64,000 bases of DNA, taken from the NCBI RefSeq assembly GCF_000526415.1, contig NZ_JAGA01000002.1, forward strand, positions 2,100,001-2,164,000, given 5' to 3'. How positions within the stretch are numbered: position 1 is the first letter of the stretch; every line of letters starts with the position of its first letter. The DNA is from Kallotenue papyrolyticum. GTDB taxonomy: Bacteria; Chloroflexota; Chloroflexia; Chloroflexales; Kallotenuaceae. Below the pieces are notes generated by a model. The model was given only the letters and a program-made list of their open reading frames with translations. It was not told the origin of the DNA and ran no database searches. Position numbers and translations under genes: made by a program. Of the stretch, positions 8,814 through 17,674 are shown one piece after another.

Positions 8814-9752
8814 TCAGCCCTGTAGCACCTGGCGCAGGCGCAGGTAGGGAATCACACTGCGCTCGAGCGGACGGTCGGTCGTCAGGCGTTCATAGGTCGC
8901 GCCGCGCCGTGCGCAGGCGGCGGCCAGCAGCTCGCACCAGCGCTGCACCCGCTGGCGATAGGCTGCCAGCGTGGCCGGGTCGGCGCTGAGCGCCAGACGC
9001 GCGGCGCTTTCGCTATCTTCGAGTTCCAGTTCGCCGCTCAGGCGAGGCTGGAGCTCATCGGGGTGCAACAGGTGGAGCAGCAGCACCTGCCAGCGCGGTG
9101 GCGGCAGATGGCGCAGCAGCGCGTCCGGATCGCGCACGCTCCACAGATCCGAGATGACGATCAGCAGACCACCGTGCCTGCGGTGGGCATAGCCTTCTAG
9201 CACGGCTTCAATACGGCTCGCGCCGCCGGGCGTGATCGCGGCAGCGTAGCCCAGGAGGTCGAGCACGCGCGCCTTGACGCGCGCCGGTCCCCAGGTGGCG
9301 TCGAGGTCGGCGTCGAAGGCGGCAGCGTGCAGGCGATCACCGCCGGTCAGGGCCAGGTAGCCCAGCGCCGCCAGCAGCAGACGGCCGTAGTGCAGCTTGT
9401 GCTGATCGCCTTGGCCGTAGTCCATCGAACGGCTGCGATCGAGCAGCAGATGGACGTTGATATCTTGCTCGGTCTCGCCCAGCTTCAGAAACAGGTGTTC
9501 CTGACGGGCGTAGGCGTTCCAATCGACATAACGGAGATCGTCGCTGGCGGAGTAGGGGCGATGATCGCTGAAGGTCGGCGCGGGCAGGCGCCGCCGGCTG
9601 GGGTGCACGCCGTTCAGACCGCCGCGCAGCGAGCGGCGGGCGGCCAGCGTGAGGCGTTCCAGCCGCCGCAAAAAGGCCTCGTCCAGCAGGCCGGTAGGGT
9701 GGGCAGCGCGCGCCGTCTGCGCGCTACGGCGAGAAATAGTCTTCCACCACAT
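8814..9752 (-). CDS. DUF58 domain protein
   Basis: A 312-residue DUF58 protein, a soluble VWA-like family that accompanies BatA-type genes and MoxR ATPases. The hallmark 'YVDWNAYARQEHLFLK' is near residue 115, followed by 'LLLDRSRSM', a MIDAS-like site. The C-terminal half continues the Rossmann-like VWA fold ('GLLIVISDL'). The start is the ATG preceded by GGAG at 8 bases. It overlaps the end of the upstream gene by 29 bases. A longer reading frame upstream has low-complexity Arg/Ala/Pro sequence that mirrors the overlapping gene and was not used. No MoxR-type AAA ATPase gene is next to it, unlike most loci of this kind. Confidence 0.9.
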   Translation of the reverse strand: MWWKTISRRSAQTARAAHPTGLLDEAFLRRLERLTLAARRSLRGGLNGVHPSRRRLPAPTFSDHRPYSASDDLRYVDWNAYARQEHLFLKLGETEQDINVHLLLDRSRSMDYGQGDQHKLHYGRLLLAALGYLALTGGDRLHAAAFDADLDATWGPARVKARVLDLLGYAAAITPGGASRIEAVLEGYAHRRHGGLLIVISDLWSVRDPDALLRHLPPPRWQVLLLHLLHPDELQPRLSGELELEDSESAARLALSADPATLAAYRQRVQRWCELLAAACARRGATYERLTTDRPLERSVIPYLRLRQVLQG

Positions 9753-11079
9753 CGCGATACTCCGGAGGAATTGCCAGCGGATCGGGCGCGCCACCCAGCG
9801 GCGTGTCGGCGGGATTGCTGCCACTGGGCGCGGCGCCGGTGCCACCGCCCTGCAGTTCGATGGTCGGGCCGCGCGGTCCGGCTGCTGGCGCGGTCGGGCC
9901 GTCGGTAGTCGGTGGCTCCGGCAGCGGCAGGGGCGCGCCTTCGGGTTGCACGCCGCCAGATTGCGCGCCGCGCTGTTCGCCGCCCAACTGGTTGCCCGCG
10001 CCCGGACCGCCAGCCTGGTTGCCAGGCGCTTGACCCGACAGCTGGTCGCCGGACGGCTGTCCGCCGGCCGGGGCGGGCGTCGGGGCAGCGTCGGCTGCCG
10101 GCTGGCCGGGCTGGTTGAGCTCTTCGACGGTGCGGGCGAGATCGTCGAGCGCCTGCCCGGCGGCCTGGGCATCGCTCTCCAGGCCCTGAGCCTGCCGTTC
10201 GAGACGTTCGGCGAGCTCGGGCTGTGTCTCGCGCAGTTGTTCGGCGGCCTGGCGCAGCCCTTCGGCGATGTCGCGGCGCGCCGTCTCGCTCAGCTCGCCG
10301 GCTTGATCGGCCAGTTCGCGCAGCTCGCGGGCGGCGCCGGCGGTATCACCGCGGTCGAGCGCTTCGGCGGCGGCGCGCGTCGCGCCGCTATCGCGCAGTC
10401 CATCGGCAAGCGCCTCGGCGGCGGCGCGGCCCTGGGGCGAGAGCGGTGGTGGCGTGGGCGTTACCGCCGCTGGTTGATCGCTCGGTTGTGGCTGCGCCGT
10501 AGCGCTGGGCGCTTCGGGCGGTGGCAGATCGGGCAGCGCCATTGGCGGGATTGTTGTGGGCAATGCCGGACGGTTGGCCAGCGTCAGGCCCAGCGTCAGG
10601 AGCGTGATCGCCAGGCCGGTCTCGATCTCGCGCCAGGGCAGCAGCGGCTGGCGCGCGATATAGGCGCGCATGCGCTGCACCAGCATCGCCGTTTCATGCA
10701 GTAGGCGGCCCTCGATCGGCGTGGCGGGCTGGCGCTGCGCCACTTCCAGCGCGGTCGCCAGTTGCTCGTCCAACCGGTAGGCGCGATCCAGTCCTTTCGC
10801 CAGTCTGGCGAGCGAGGGATGGCTCAGCCAGGCGTAGAGCAGACCCACGGCCAGGGTGAGTAGCGCCAGGCCGAGTACGGGTGCCGGCGGCAGCGTCCGG
10901 CCAAGCACGCCGGCAAAGGGCTGCAGGCTCCAGACAGCCAGCGCCAGCCAGGCGGCGCGCAGGCTCAGGCGGAGCCGACGGCGACGACGTAGTTGCCGCG
11001 CTACGCTGTGGAGGCGCACGACGACATCGCTGTCCGGTGTGGACGGCGAACGGTGATGCTGGTCGCGAGGTGCTTGCAC
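9724..11079 (-). CDS. Coiled-coil membrane protein of the VWA/DUF58 operon (DUF4175-like)
   Basis: A 451-residue protein. Two hydrophobic segments lie near the N-terminus and one near residue 150. A Pro/Ala linker follows, then an alpha-helical region rich in Glu, Ala and Arg at about 225-340 ('ARELRELADQAGELSE') predicted as coiled coil. A Gly/Pro/Gln-rich low-complexity tail ends in 'VVEDYFSP'. The arrangement resembles DUF4175-type proteins beside bat operons, an architectural comparison only. The start is the GTG at 11079, chosen because GAGGAG lies 8 bases upstream. An in-frame GTG at 11154, with no ribosome site, would overlap the upstream gene. Confidence 0.7.
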   Translation of the reverse strand: MQAPRDQHHRSPSTPDSDVVVRLHSVARQLRRRRRLRLSLRAAWLALAVWSLQPFAGVLGRTLPPAPVLGLALLTLAVGLLYAWLSHPSLARLAKGLDRAYRLDEQLATALEVAQRQPATPIEGRLLHETAMLVQRMRAYIARQPLLPWREIETGLAITLLTLGLTLANRPALPTTIPPMALPDLPPPEAPSATAQPQPSDQPAAVTPTPPPLSPQGRAAAEALADGLRDSGATRAAAEALDRGDTAGAARELRELADQAGELSETARRDIAEGLRQAAEQLRETQPELAERLERQAQGLESDAQAAGQALDDLARTVEELNQPGQPAADAAPTPAPAGGQPSGDQLSGQAPGNQAGGPGAGNQLGGEQRGAQSGGVQPEGAPLPLPEPPTTDGPTAPAAGPRGPTIELQGGGTGAAPSGSNPADTPLGGAPDPLAIPPEYRDVVEDYFSP

Positions 11080-11122
11080 GCTTCCTGCTCCTCTCTGCGG
11101 CCGACCCGCAGTGGCGGCGCGC

Positions 11123-12547
11123 TCAGGCGAACGGCAGATACGGTTCTTGGCCACTAAAACGACGCTGTACGTTCCAGCCCAGCAGCAGCGCGGCCAGCAC
11201 CACCAAGCCGACGGCCATCATCGTCTGGATGTGGTTGATCTGCAGCAGCGCCTGCCGCACCTGATCGGCCTGAGCTTCATCGCCCAGGCGCAGGAAGGTG
11301 GTATAGGCCTGTAGCAGCCGGTCGCGCGCCTGCCACACGCGCAGCGTGCGCAGCTCCGCCTGAGCGCGGACCACCTGTTGCTGGGCGGCGCGGCCCTCGG
11401 CGGCTAGTTGCCGATAGCTCTCCAGCGTGTCGCGGCGGCGGGGCTGTCCCAGCGCATCGAAGAGCCGCGCGGCCTCGGCAGCATGCTGCTCGACGAGATC
11501 GTACTCGCCGCGCGTGAGTGCAGCTCTGGCCTCATCCGTCAGCCGCAGCGCGCGCAGGCCATCGCCGGCGCGTTGCAGCAGCGCCTCGGCCTGCGCCAAC
11601 CGCTGGCGATCACCGCTCTGCTGCAGCGAAGCCACGATGCGCTCCAGTTCCGTGCGCGCAGCCTCGTAGTCGCCCCGGGCGATGGTCGTCTCGATCCCGG
11701 TTAGATCGAACGCGGACGTTGTCAGACGGCGATAGTCGCCGTTGACGAAGGCGTCCAGCCAGGCGCGCCACTCCTGTTCGAGCTGCGCGGCGCTGACGCC
11801 ATAGGCCGTCTCCAGCGCGCCGTGGTAGCCGCTGCTGGTGCGACTGGCTTCCAGGAAGCGCCGGAAGGTCGCCATCCCGTCGCGCTCGATCAGAAAGGCA
11901 ACGATCGTATAGCTCTGCGGATAGCTGATCTGCGGCGCGCTGTAGGCGACACCGGGACGATTGAGCTCGCTCCATGGCAAGAGCTGCCCCTGATCGATGA
12001 TCTGACGCATCAGGCGCATTTTGGCCTCCAGATCGGGGCCGGGATGCTCCACGTACTGGGCGATACCCTCCTGGAAGGCGGTCGTCAGTCGGTTGCCGGA
12101 AAGGTCCGCAGCGATGATATGCGCCAGCTCATGGCGCACGTTGTTGACGATCTGCTCGTGCGCCTGACCGACCGTCTGCGGCAGCGCAATGCTGATCTCA
12201 CGCCTGCCAGTATGTGCGTGCGCAACGACGCCTGGTACCTGCGCCGCCAACGGATTGATCTGCTCGTACAGCTCCAGGGTCGGGTAGATGCGCAGCGTGA
12301 CCGGCGTGGCCGGGCTGTAGTTGAAGATCGCACTGACCTCGGTATAGACGCCATCCACAAAGCGCGCATACTCAGCGGCAGCCGAGGCGGCGTCGGGAGG
12401 ATACAGGATGGCGAAGTAGGTGGTGCGCTGTTCGCGCCATTCAACGGCCTGTGTCTGCCCCTGGACCGCCCCCGTCGCATCGGAGATCAGCAGCGCAGCG
12501 AGCAGCAGGAACCACCGCAGGATCGCGCTCGCAGGATGCCGCTTCAT
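11123..12547 (-). CDS. Secreted/anchored gluzincin metallopeptidase (peptidase MA-like)
   Basis: A 474-residue protein. A signal peptide ('ILRWFLLLAALLISDA') starts at the chosen ATG; an upstream in-frame start would bury it. The catalytic zinc motif is 'RHELAHII' (HExxH) followed about 20 residues later by 'FQEGIAQYVE', whose Glu is the usual third gluzincin ligand. A helical region (about 310-430) follows, and a C-terminal membrane helix ('AVGLVVLAALLLGW') with a basic tail would anchor it outside the membrane. It is the first gene of the run of envelope genes down to 4511. The substrate is unknown. A second gluzincin of different layout is at 15364. Confidence 0.85.
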   Translation of the reverse strand: MKRHPASAILRWFLLLAALLISDATGAVQGQTQAVEWREQRTTYFAILYPPDAASAAAEYARFVDGVYTEVSAIFNYSPATPVTLRIYPTLELYEQINPLAAQVPGVVAHAHTGRREISIALPQTVGQAHEQIVNNVRHELAHIIAADLSGNRLTTAFQEGIAQYVEHPGPDLEAKMRLMRQIIDQGQLLPWSELNRPGVAYSAPQISYPQSYTIVAFLIERDGMATFRRFLEASRTSSGYHGALETAYGVSAAQLEQEWRAWLDAFVNGDYRRLTTSAFDLTGIETTIARGDYEAARTELERIVASLQQSGDRQRLAQAEALLQRAGDGLRALRLTDEARAALTRGEYDLVEQHAAEAARLFDALGQPRRRDTLESYRQLAAEGRAAQQQVVRAQAELRTLRVWQARDRLLQAYTTFLRLGDEAQADQVRQALLQINHIQTMMAVGLVVLAALLLGWNVQRRFSGQEPYLPFA

Positions 12548-12620
12548 GCGCTGTACCCTTCCTTCCTTTGATTCGGGGGAGACACGGTCAAGTGTACCGG
12601 CTTGATCTAGGAACGTCAAA

Positions 12621-12654
12621 CCAACCGGCGCTCCCATCTGGGAGCGCCGGTTGG
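12621..12654 (-). terminator. Intrinsic terminator of the CAP-domain gene
   Basis: A perfect 15-bp stem with a 4-base loop. On the minus strand it is followed by TTTG. It lies 17 bases after the CAP gene stop and before the gluzincin gene, so it separates the two transcripts. Confidence 0.75.
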
Positions 12655-12670
12655 CTGCTGGTCGTGCCGC

Positions 12671-13168
12671 TTAGCGGCTGCCGAAGTTTTGCACCCAGTA
12701 GGTGCCGTAGGTGCTGGTGGGCGACTCGCTGAACCCGACGCCGATCTCCCGCAGCCGGCAGTTCAGAATGTTGGCACGATGGGCCGGGCTATTCATCCAG
12801 GTAGCGACGACCTCTTCGGGCGAGAGCTGACCGGCGGCGATGTTCTCGGCGGCGAGCCGGTAGCGATAGCCGGCACTGCGAATACGCGCGCCAAAGGATG
12901 CGCCGTTGCGGCTGATATGGCTGAAGTAGTTGTTGCTTGCCATATCGGTCGCGTGCCGTTGCGCAGCCGTGGCCAGTTGCGCGTTCCACAGCAGAGGAGC
13001 ACACCCGGCGGCCTGGCGGTATTGATTGGTCAGAACGATGACCTGATGGGTTAGCTCTTGCGTACGTTGCGGCGATGCTGCGACTTCACGCGGGAGCAGC
13101 AGCGCCAGAGCCAGCAACAGGGCGGACAAGACCAGCGAGGACAGGCGAACACATGGTCGGACTGTCAT
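12671..13168 (-). CDS. Secreted CAP/SCP-domain protein
   Basis: A 165-residue protein. A signal peptide ('LVLSALLLALALLLP', cleavage probably after 'EVAA') is followed by one CAP (SCP/PR1-like) domain. Family hallmarks are visible: 'LTNQYRQAAGCAPL' at the start of the domain, 'HATDMASNNYFSH', 'AAENIAAG', 'WMNSPAHRANIL' and a C-terminal 'YWVQNFG'. Bacterial CAP proteins are secreted; their biochemical role is poorly defined. The start ATG is preceded by GGAGGAG. A good promoter lies upstream and a terminator follows, so it appears monocistronic. Confidence 0.9.
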   Translation of the reverse strand: MTVRPCVRLSSLVLSALLLALALLLPREVAASPQRTQELTHQVIVLTNQYRQAAGCAPLLWNAQLATAAQRHATDMASNNYFSHISRNGASFGARIRSAGYRYRLAAENIAAGQLSPEEVVATWMNSPAHRANILNCRLREIGVGFSESPTSTYGTYWVQNFGSR

Positions 13169-13713
13169 GGCTCCTCCTTCGGGCCGTTCACAGAGACGGC
13201 TCACGGGCCGATCGGTCAACCTGGACCGACGGCGTTCATTCTAACCGGCACACCCGGTTTGTCAACCCTGAGGACGGAGCTGCGACGTACGGTGCACGGT
13301 CGTAGGCGCAATCCTACCATAGCCTGCCGCTACGGCTGTGCCGATCGTGGTCCTGGATCGATCTAGTACTTTTGTCAGGTGGCCTCCTGTTGGCCGCGGG
13401 CGCCGTTCCCGCAGCGCTTAAGCGCGAGAATGTCTCAGACCACGCCGGATCAAGAGGATATGCCGCCTGGCGTCGGCCGCGACGGCGGTGTCGGCTCTTC
13501 GACGGCGGCTACGCCATCCAGCAGGGCTGCAGCTCGTGGAAGGCCGCGCGCGGAGCGCTATGCCGGCGGCGCTTCCGCGCACGTTGGCTCCCGTTTGGGG
13601 TGGGTTGAGCACGTTGCGACGGCGATGGAGTCTGAGCTGGGGCACATGCTCCAGGCGGAAGGCTGCTGCGGGTTGGTTGACGTCACAACGCTGCATGCCT
13701 CGGACGCCGCGCC
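13169..13713. other. Long intergenic stretch without a convincing gene
   Basis: About 545 bases. The first ~100 hold the CAP gene leader and promoter. The remainder is GC-rich and open in several frames. A plus-strand frame from 13379 to 13774 ('..VATAMESELGHMLQAEG..') has no recognisable domain and overlaps the convergent gene by 61 bases, so it is not called. I see no tRNA-like or repeat structure. Confidence 0.5.
13238..13265 (-). promoter_or_regulatory. Predicted sigma70-type promoter of the CAP gene
   Basis: Minus-strand TTGACA (13265-13260) and TAGAAT (13243-13238) are separated by 16 bases. Both hexamers are near consensus. The predicted leader is about 60 bases. Confidence 0.65.
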
Positions 13714-14313
13714 TCAGGGTGTCGTCGGCGTCGGAATCGCCTGGAGGAACGGCGCGGCGGCCCAGCCGCTCTGACCGGCGGCTTCGACGCGCCACCACTC
13801 CATACCATCGGCGGATTGCGGCCCTTCAAGGATGCGCACCTGCTCGCCCTCGCGGAAGCGCGTGACGATCTGGCTCTCGGTACCGGGCTTGGCGCGCGCG
13901 CGCAGCACCACGCCATCCGTGCCGGTCACCACAGCAAAGCCATCCACGCGTAACACCGGCGCCGACGTAGCCGTGGGTATGAACGGCGTGAGCGTAGGCC
14001 GCGGCGTGGGGCGCGGCGTGACCGTGGGCGCGAGCGCTTCCGCGTTGGAGCGATCGCCGCTGTGCACCAGATACCACAGCCCACCGGCCAGCAGCGCCAG
14101 GAGTGCCAGCGCCAGCGGTAGGCTGCCGCCGCGCGTCAGGCGCTGCAGCCGTTGCCGGCGCCGCGCGCGCTGTTGCTCGCGCCGTGTCTGGTTATAGGCC
14201 AGTTTGTAATCATAGTAGTAGTGGTAGTAGCTCTCGTTGGGCGGATCGCCGGCCAACGCGTCGTTGTGGCCGCGCCACCACATCTCGCTGCGCCGTTCCT
14301 GCTTCTGCCGCAT
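13714..14313 (-). CDS. Membrane-anchored bacterial SH3-domain protein
   Basis: A 199-residue protein. A polar, Tyr-rich N-terminal cytoplasmic stretch ('ESYYHYYYDYKLAY') and an Arg-rich segment precede a single membrane helix ('LPLALALLALLAGGLWYL', about residues 65-82). A Thr/Pro linker follows, and then an SH3_3-type domain ('VVLRARAKPGTESQIV', 'REGEQVRILEGP', 'WWRVEAAGQSGW') at about 125-190. Such domains commonly bind cell-wall or other extracellular ligands. The gene is divergent from the response regulator at 14440. Confidence 0.8.
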   Translation of the reverse strand: MRQKQERRSEMWWRGHNDALAGDPPNESYYHYYYDYKLAYNQTRREQQRARRRQRLQRLTRGGSLPLALALLALLAGGLWYLVHSGDRSNAEALAPTVTPRPTPRPTLTPFIPTATSAPVLRVDGFAVVTGTDGVVLRARAKPGTESQIVTRFREGEQVRILEGPQSADGMEWWRVEAAGQSGWAAAPFLQAIPTPTTP

Positions 14314-14380
14314 GGATGCCTATCCTCGACCTGTAGCTCCTCGCATCTGCGCTGCTATTGTAGCATGCGTACCGGGGCTG

Positions 14381-14409
14381 TTGTCGCCGAGCGCAATACC
14401 TGGTACGAT
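14381..14409 (+). promoter_or_regulatory. Predicted promoter of the NarL-type regulator
   Basis: TTGTCG (14381-14386) and TACGAT (14404-14409) have a 17-base spacer, 31 bases before the start codon. Just downstream, TGTCAC (14415-14420) and GTGACA (14433-14438) form an inverted repeat that covers the predicted start of transcription and the ribosome site, a possible operator. Confidence 0.5.
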
Positions 14410-14439
14410 CCATCTGTCACAAAGGCAACGAGGTGACAC

Positions 14440-15087
14440 ATGACTCCTGTACGCATCGTGCTGGTGGACGACCACGCTATGCTGCGCGACGGTGTGCGTA
14501 TGGTCCTGGAAGCGCAGCCAGGCTTCGAGGTCGTCGGCACTGCCGATAATGGATACGACGCGATTCAGTTGATTGCTGAACTGCGTCCCGATATCGCCAT
14601 TCTGGATGTGGCCATGCCCGGGCTCAACGGCCTACAGGCGACGCGTGAGATTCGCAATGTCTCGCCCGAAACGCAGGTAGTGATCCTGTCGATGCACGAG
14701 GGTGAGGAGTACCTGCGCGAGGCGCTGCGGGCCGGTGCAGCGGGCTACGTGCTTAAGCGCGCTGCCGCTAAAGAACTGGTGGGCGCGATCCAAGCCGTGC
14801 AGCGTGGCGCCTCCTACCTCGATCCTGCCCTGACGCGCACGCTGATCAGCGACTATGTGCGCCAGGTCGAACGCGCCGATGAAGCGCCCGACTCGCTCAC
14901 CGAGCGCGAGCTGGAGGTGCTCAAGCTGGTCGCCGAGGGCATGACCAACCGCCAAATCGCGCTCAAGCTGAACATCAGCATCAAGACGGTGCAGACGCAC
15001 CGCGCCAATCTAATGGATAAACTCAATCTCCACGATCGCACCGAGGTGGTGCGCTACGCCATTCGGCGTGGTCTGATCCAGCCCTAA
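14440..15087 (+). CDS. NarL/FixJ-family response regulator
   Basis: A 215-residue two-component regulator. The receiver domain (1-125) has the acidic pair 'VDDH', the phosphoacceptor Asp56 in 'ILDVAMPG' and a Lys in 'VLKRAAA'. A LuxR-type helix-turn-helix (about 152-212) shows 'LTERELEVLKLVAEGMTN' and 'SIKTVQTHRANLMDKL'. GAGGTG precedes the ATG. No histidine kinase gene adjoins it, so its partner is unknown. An inverted repeat between promoter and start suggests possible autoregulation. Confidence 0.93.
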   Translation: MTPVRIVLVDDHAMLRDGVRMVLEAQPGFEVVGTADNGYDAIQLIAELRPDIAILDVAMPGLNGLQATREIRNVSPETQVVILSMHEGEEYLREALRAGAAGYVLKRAAAKELVGAIQAVQRGASYLDPALTRTLISDYVRQVERADEAPDSLTERELEVLKLVAEGMTNRQIALKLNISIKTVQTHRANLMDKLNLHDRTEVVRYAIRRGLIQP

Positions 15088-15153
15088 CAGGTGTAGCGCG
15101 CCGATAGGTGCGCAGAACTAGGGCCGTTTCGCGTTGCTGGTAGGCAAGAGGAA

Positions 15154-15184
15154 GGGGGTGAGCGGCCCCGCACCATTCACCCCC
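15154..15184 (+). terminator. Hairpin after the response regulator
   Basis: Arms GGGGGTGA and TCACCCCC with a 15-base loop, about 65 bases beyond the regulator's stop. It has no clear T run, so this is weak evidence for a terminator. Confidence 0.35.
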
Positions 15185-15363
15185 AAGGTCTGTCCAGTGC
15201 CCAGACCGCTTCTAGTGTACGCCCTTTTCACGGCACTGACCGTCGAGTCTCGACTTGATTTTTGGTATGATCCGCGCCTGAGCAGCGACTCGGGCCTCCA
15301 TCCGACGGCGCAGATCGGCGAATGCCACCGCGATCGGGCGCCACGCTAAGAGGAAGCCTTAGC

Positions 15364-17586
15364 ATGTCCATACCCCCCGCCAGCCTGAGAGCTTGTCTGA
15401 GGGTGCTCCTGTTGCTGCTCGTGGCGCTGAGCGCCTGTGCCGCGCCCCAGCTGCCCACGGAGTCCATCGAGCAGCTCGCGCCCGCGCAGCGCCCACGCCT
15501 GACTGCGGTTGCGGCCGACGCCAACAGCGAGTTCTACCTGGTCGATCAACTGGTGCGCGCGACCAGCCTGGAAGCGATCGATCTGCACCTGCGCTACGTC
15601 GAGCGCAGACCCGACGCGCTGATCCTGCATGTGTCGTTCTACAACAACGGCGCCAACGATCTGGCCTCGGTTTCGGGCGTCGATCCGCGCGCGGCGCGGC
15701 TGGAAGGCGATACAACCGTTAGGGTGATCGACGTCAGCCCGTCGCTGCAGCAGGGCATCATGCCGCCGACAATCTGGCTGAGCGGCGGCGCGACGGTGGG
15801 CTGGCTGGCCTTCGAGCCGCTGGCCGCGAGCAGTTTGCGCCTGGTGTTTCCTGGCTTTCCGCCGCTGGCCTTCGAGCTGGATCAGCCGCTGGCGCAGGCG
15901 CCCGAACCATCACCGCCATCGCCCGGTGTGTACCGCTACGATCTAGCGGTGAGCAGCGATCAGCTGACCGGTATTGAATTGCAGATCCGCAGCGCCGAGG
16001 TGCGCGACCGTACGCTGACCCTGACGATCGCCTTTGTCAACCGCAACCCGGAGGCCATCTCGTTCCAATCCTCGCTCAGCGGACGCGATGCCGTGCTGCT
16101 GGATGAGCGCTGGCAACAGTACCGGCCAACCCAGGTCGATCCCGCGCTGGCCGAGGGCATCGGCCCGGCGCAGGTTTGGGAGGTGGATCAGGCACAAGTG
16201 GGAACGCTCGTCTTTGCGCTCCCTGTCGCAGGTGAGAGCGTGCTGTTCCACTTCCCAAGCTATCCCCTGGTGCGCCTGCCGCTGCGTGCGGACCAGCCGG
16301 CAGCGATTGCGACGACTGCCGATCTGCCGCCCAGCGTGCGCCCGCGGCCAACGCCACTGCCCGTGCCAACCTCAACCCCGCTCAGCCCTCAGCAGCAGGC
16401 GCGCGCCGATGTCAGCCGGCTGTTGCAGCGCCTCAACGCAGCTCTGGCGCGCGGTGATCAGGCCACCTACCTCCAGGGCTTCGCACCCGAACTGCGCGCC
16501 GAGCAGGCCGCGCTCTTGGAACGGCTGAACCGCCTGCCGATCGAGGGCCTGCGCTTCGAGCTGGTCGGCTCCCCACCGCCGGACGCGCTCAGCGCTGATG
16601 GTGCGACCATCGGCGCGGTTCCGGTCGAACTGCAGTATCGCGTACGCGAGGTCGATCCGGCCAATCTGTTCAGCGCCGATCTGACGCTCACGCTGCGGCG
16701 CGCCGGGGAGGCATGGCAGATCAGCGCCCTGGAGGGGCAGTTGCCCTTCTGGGCCACCGGCGAAACAGCGGCGCGGCGCACCGGCGCGTTCTGGATCTTC
16801 TACCGCCCTGAGATGACCGCCGAGCTACCGCTGATCGAACAGGAGGCGCAGGCCGCCTTTGAGCAGGTGGTGCGGCGGCTGCCGGATCGCGTCCAGCCGC
16901 TCAACGTCATGTTCATCACCACGAGCAGCGAGGGCTTCAAGGCACAGACTGATCGCGATGCGCACCAGTTTCTGGGCGTGGCCGTGGCGCGCTACCGCTT
17001 CGACGGCGTGCGCATCACGATCGCCAACCGCGCCTTCTACCTCAACGGCGCAGCCTTTCGTGACGATCCGGCCCAGGATCGGCAGCGTACGATTGCCCAC
17101 GAACTGGTGCATCTGATGCTGGCGCCCCAGACGATGCCCTTTACGCCGGCCTGGCTCTCTGAAGGCGCGGCCATGTTTTACACCGACGATTTTCCGGCTG
17201 CCACGCTGGGTCGCTGGCTGCAAGAGGAGGGCGCCGACGCGCTGAGTCTGACCGAACTCAGCCGCTACACCAGCTTTGGCGCGTCGTCCAGCAGTACCGG
17301 CGAACAAACCGCCGTGTTCTACGCCTACTCTGCCTACCTGGCGCGCTATCTGATCGCCACCTACGGCGAGGCAGCCCTGCTGCGCTTCTACGACTCGTTC
17401 GCTGCGCTGCCGGCTGAGCGCATCCTTGCCGCGCTGCCGCCCGGTGCGGATGGCGCAGCCGATCAGATCGATCTCAGCGCCGCGACGCAGACGCTGACTG
17501 CCGAATTGGTGCCCACCGCCTTCGGCGTCGATCTGGCGACGCTAGAAGCCGACTACGAGCGCTGGCTGGCCGACACTCTGGAATAG
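15364..17586 (+). CDS. Gluzincin metallopeptidase lipoprotein
   Basis: A 740-residue lipoprotein. The signal peptide 'LRVLLLLLVALSAC' ends in a lipobox Cys, which fixes the start at the second in-frame ATG with GAGGAA upstream. The first ~300 residues contain two similar beta-rich repeats (compare 'MPPTIWLSGGATVGWLAFE' with 'GPAQVWEVDQAQVGTLVFA'). A Pro/Thr linker and an NTF2-like stretch follow. The C-terminal third is the protease-like domain with 'TIAHELVHLMLAP' and 'WLSEGAAMFY', which supply HExxH and the downstream Glu. The substrate is unknown. It differs in layout from the membrane-anchored gluzincin at 11123, and a hairpin follows its stop. Confidence 0.85.
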   Translation: MSIPPASLRACLRVLLLLLVALSACAAPQLPTESIEQLAPAQRPRLTAVAADANSEFYLVDQLVRATSLEAIDLHLRYVERRPDALILHVSFYNNGANDLASVSGVDPRAARLEGDTTVRVIDVSPSLQQGIMPPTIWLSGGATVGWLAFEPLAASSLRLVFPGFPPLAFELDQPLAQAPEPSPPSPGVYRYDLAVSSDQLTGIELQIRSAEVRDRTLTLTIAFVNRNPEAISFQSSLSGRDAVLLDERWQQYRPTQVDPALAEGIGPAQVWEVDQAQVGTLVFALPVAGESVLFHFPSYPLVRLPLRADQPAAIATTADLPPSVRPRPTPLPVPTSTPLSPQQQARADVSRLLQRLNAALARGDQATYLQGFAPELRAEQAALLERLNRLPIEGLRFELVGSPPPDALSADGATIGAVPVELQYRVREVDPANLFSADLTLTLRRAGEAWQISALEGQLPFWATGETAARRTGAFWIFYRPEMTAELPLIEQEAQAAFEQVVRRLPDRVQPLNVMFITTSSEGFKAQTDRDAHQFLGVAVARYRFDGVRITIANRAFYLNGAAFRDDPAQDRQRTIAHELVHLMLAPQTMPFTPAWLSEGAAMFYTDDFPAATLGRWLQEEGADALSLTELSRYTSFGASSSSTGEQTAVFYAYSAYLARYLIATYGEAALLRFYDSFAALPAERILAALPPGADGAADQIDLSAATQTLTAELVPTAFGVDLATLEADYERWLADTLE

Positions 17587-17617
17587 ACCACCGGCGACTG
17601 GCATACGGGTTGCTAGA

Positions 17618-17645
17618 CACGCGATGGCGAAGCGGCCATCGCGTG
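17618..17645 (+). terminator. Hairpin after the gluzincin lipoprotein gene
   Basis: A perfect 11-bp inverted repeat (CACGCGATGGC / GCCATCGCGTG) with a 6-base loop, 31 bases after the stop and before the YihY gene. There is no T run. Confidence 0.5.
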
Positions 17646-17674
17646 CGTGTATGCAGGCCAAAGGAGCGCTCGAG

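Noticed and set aside
13379-13774. Plus-strand open frame in the 13.2-13.7 kb gap, possibly a protein ('..ESELGHMLQAEG..')
   Set aside because: No ribosome site, no recognisable domain, and it overlaps the convergent SH3-like gene by 61 bases. Chance open frames are frequent at this GC content.
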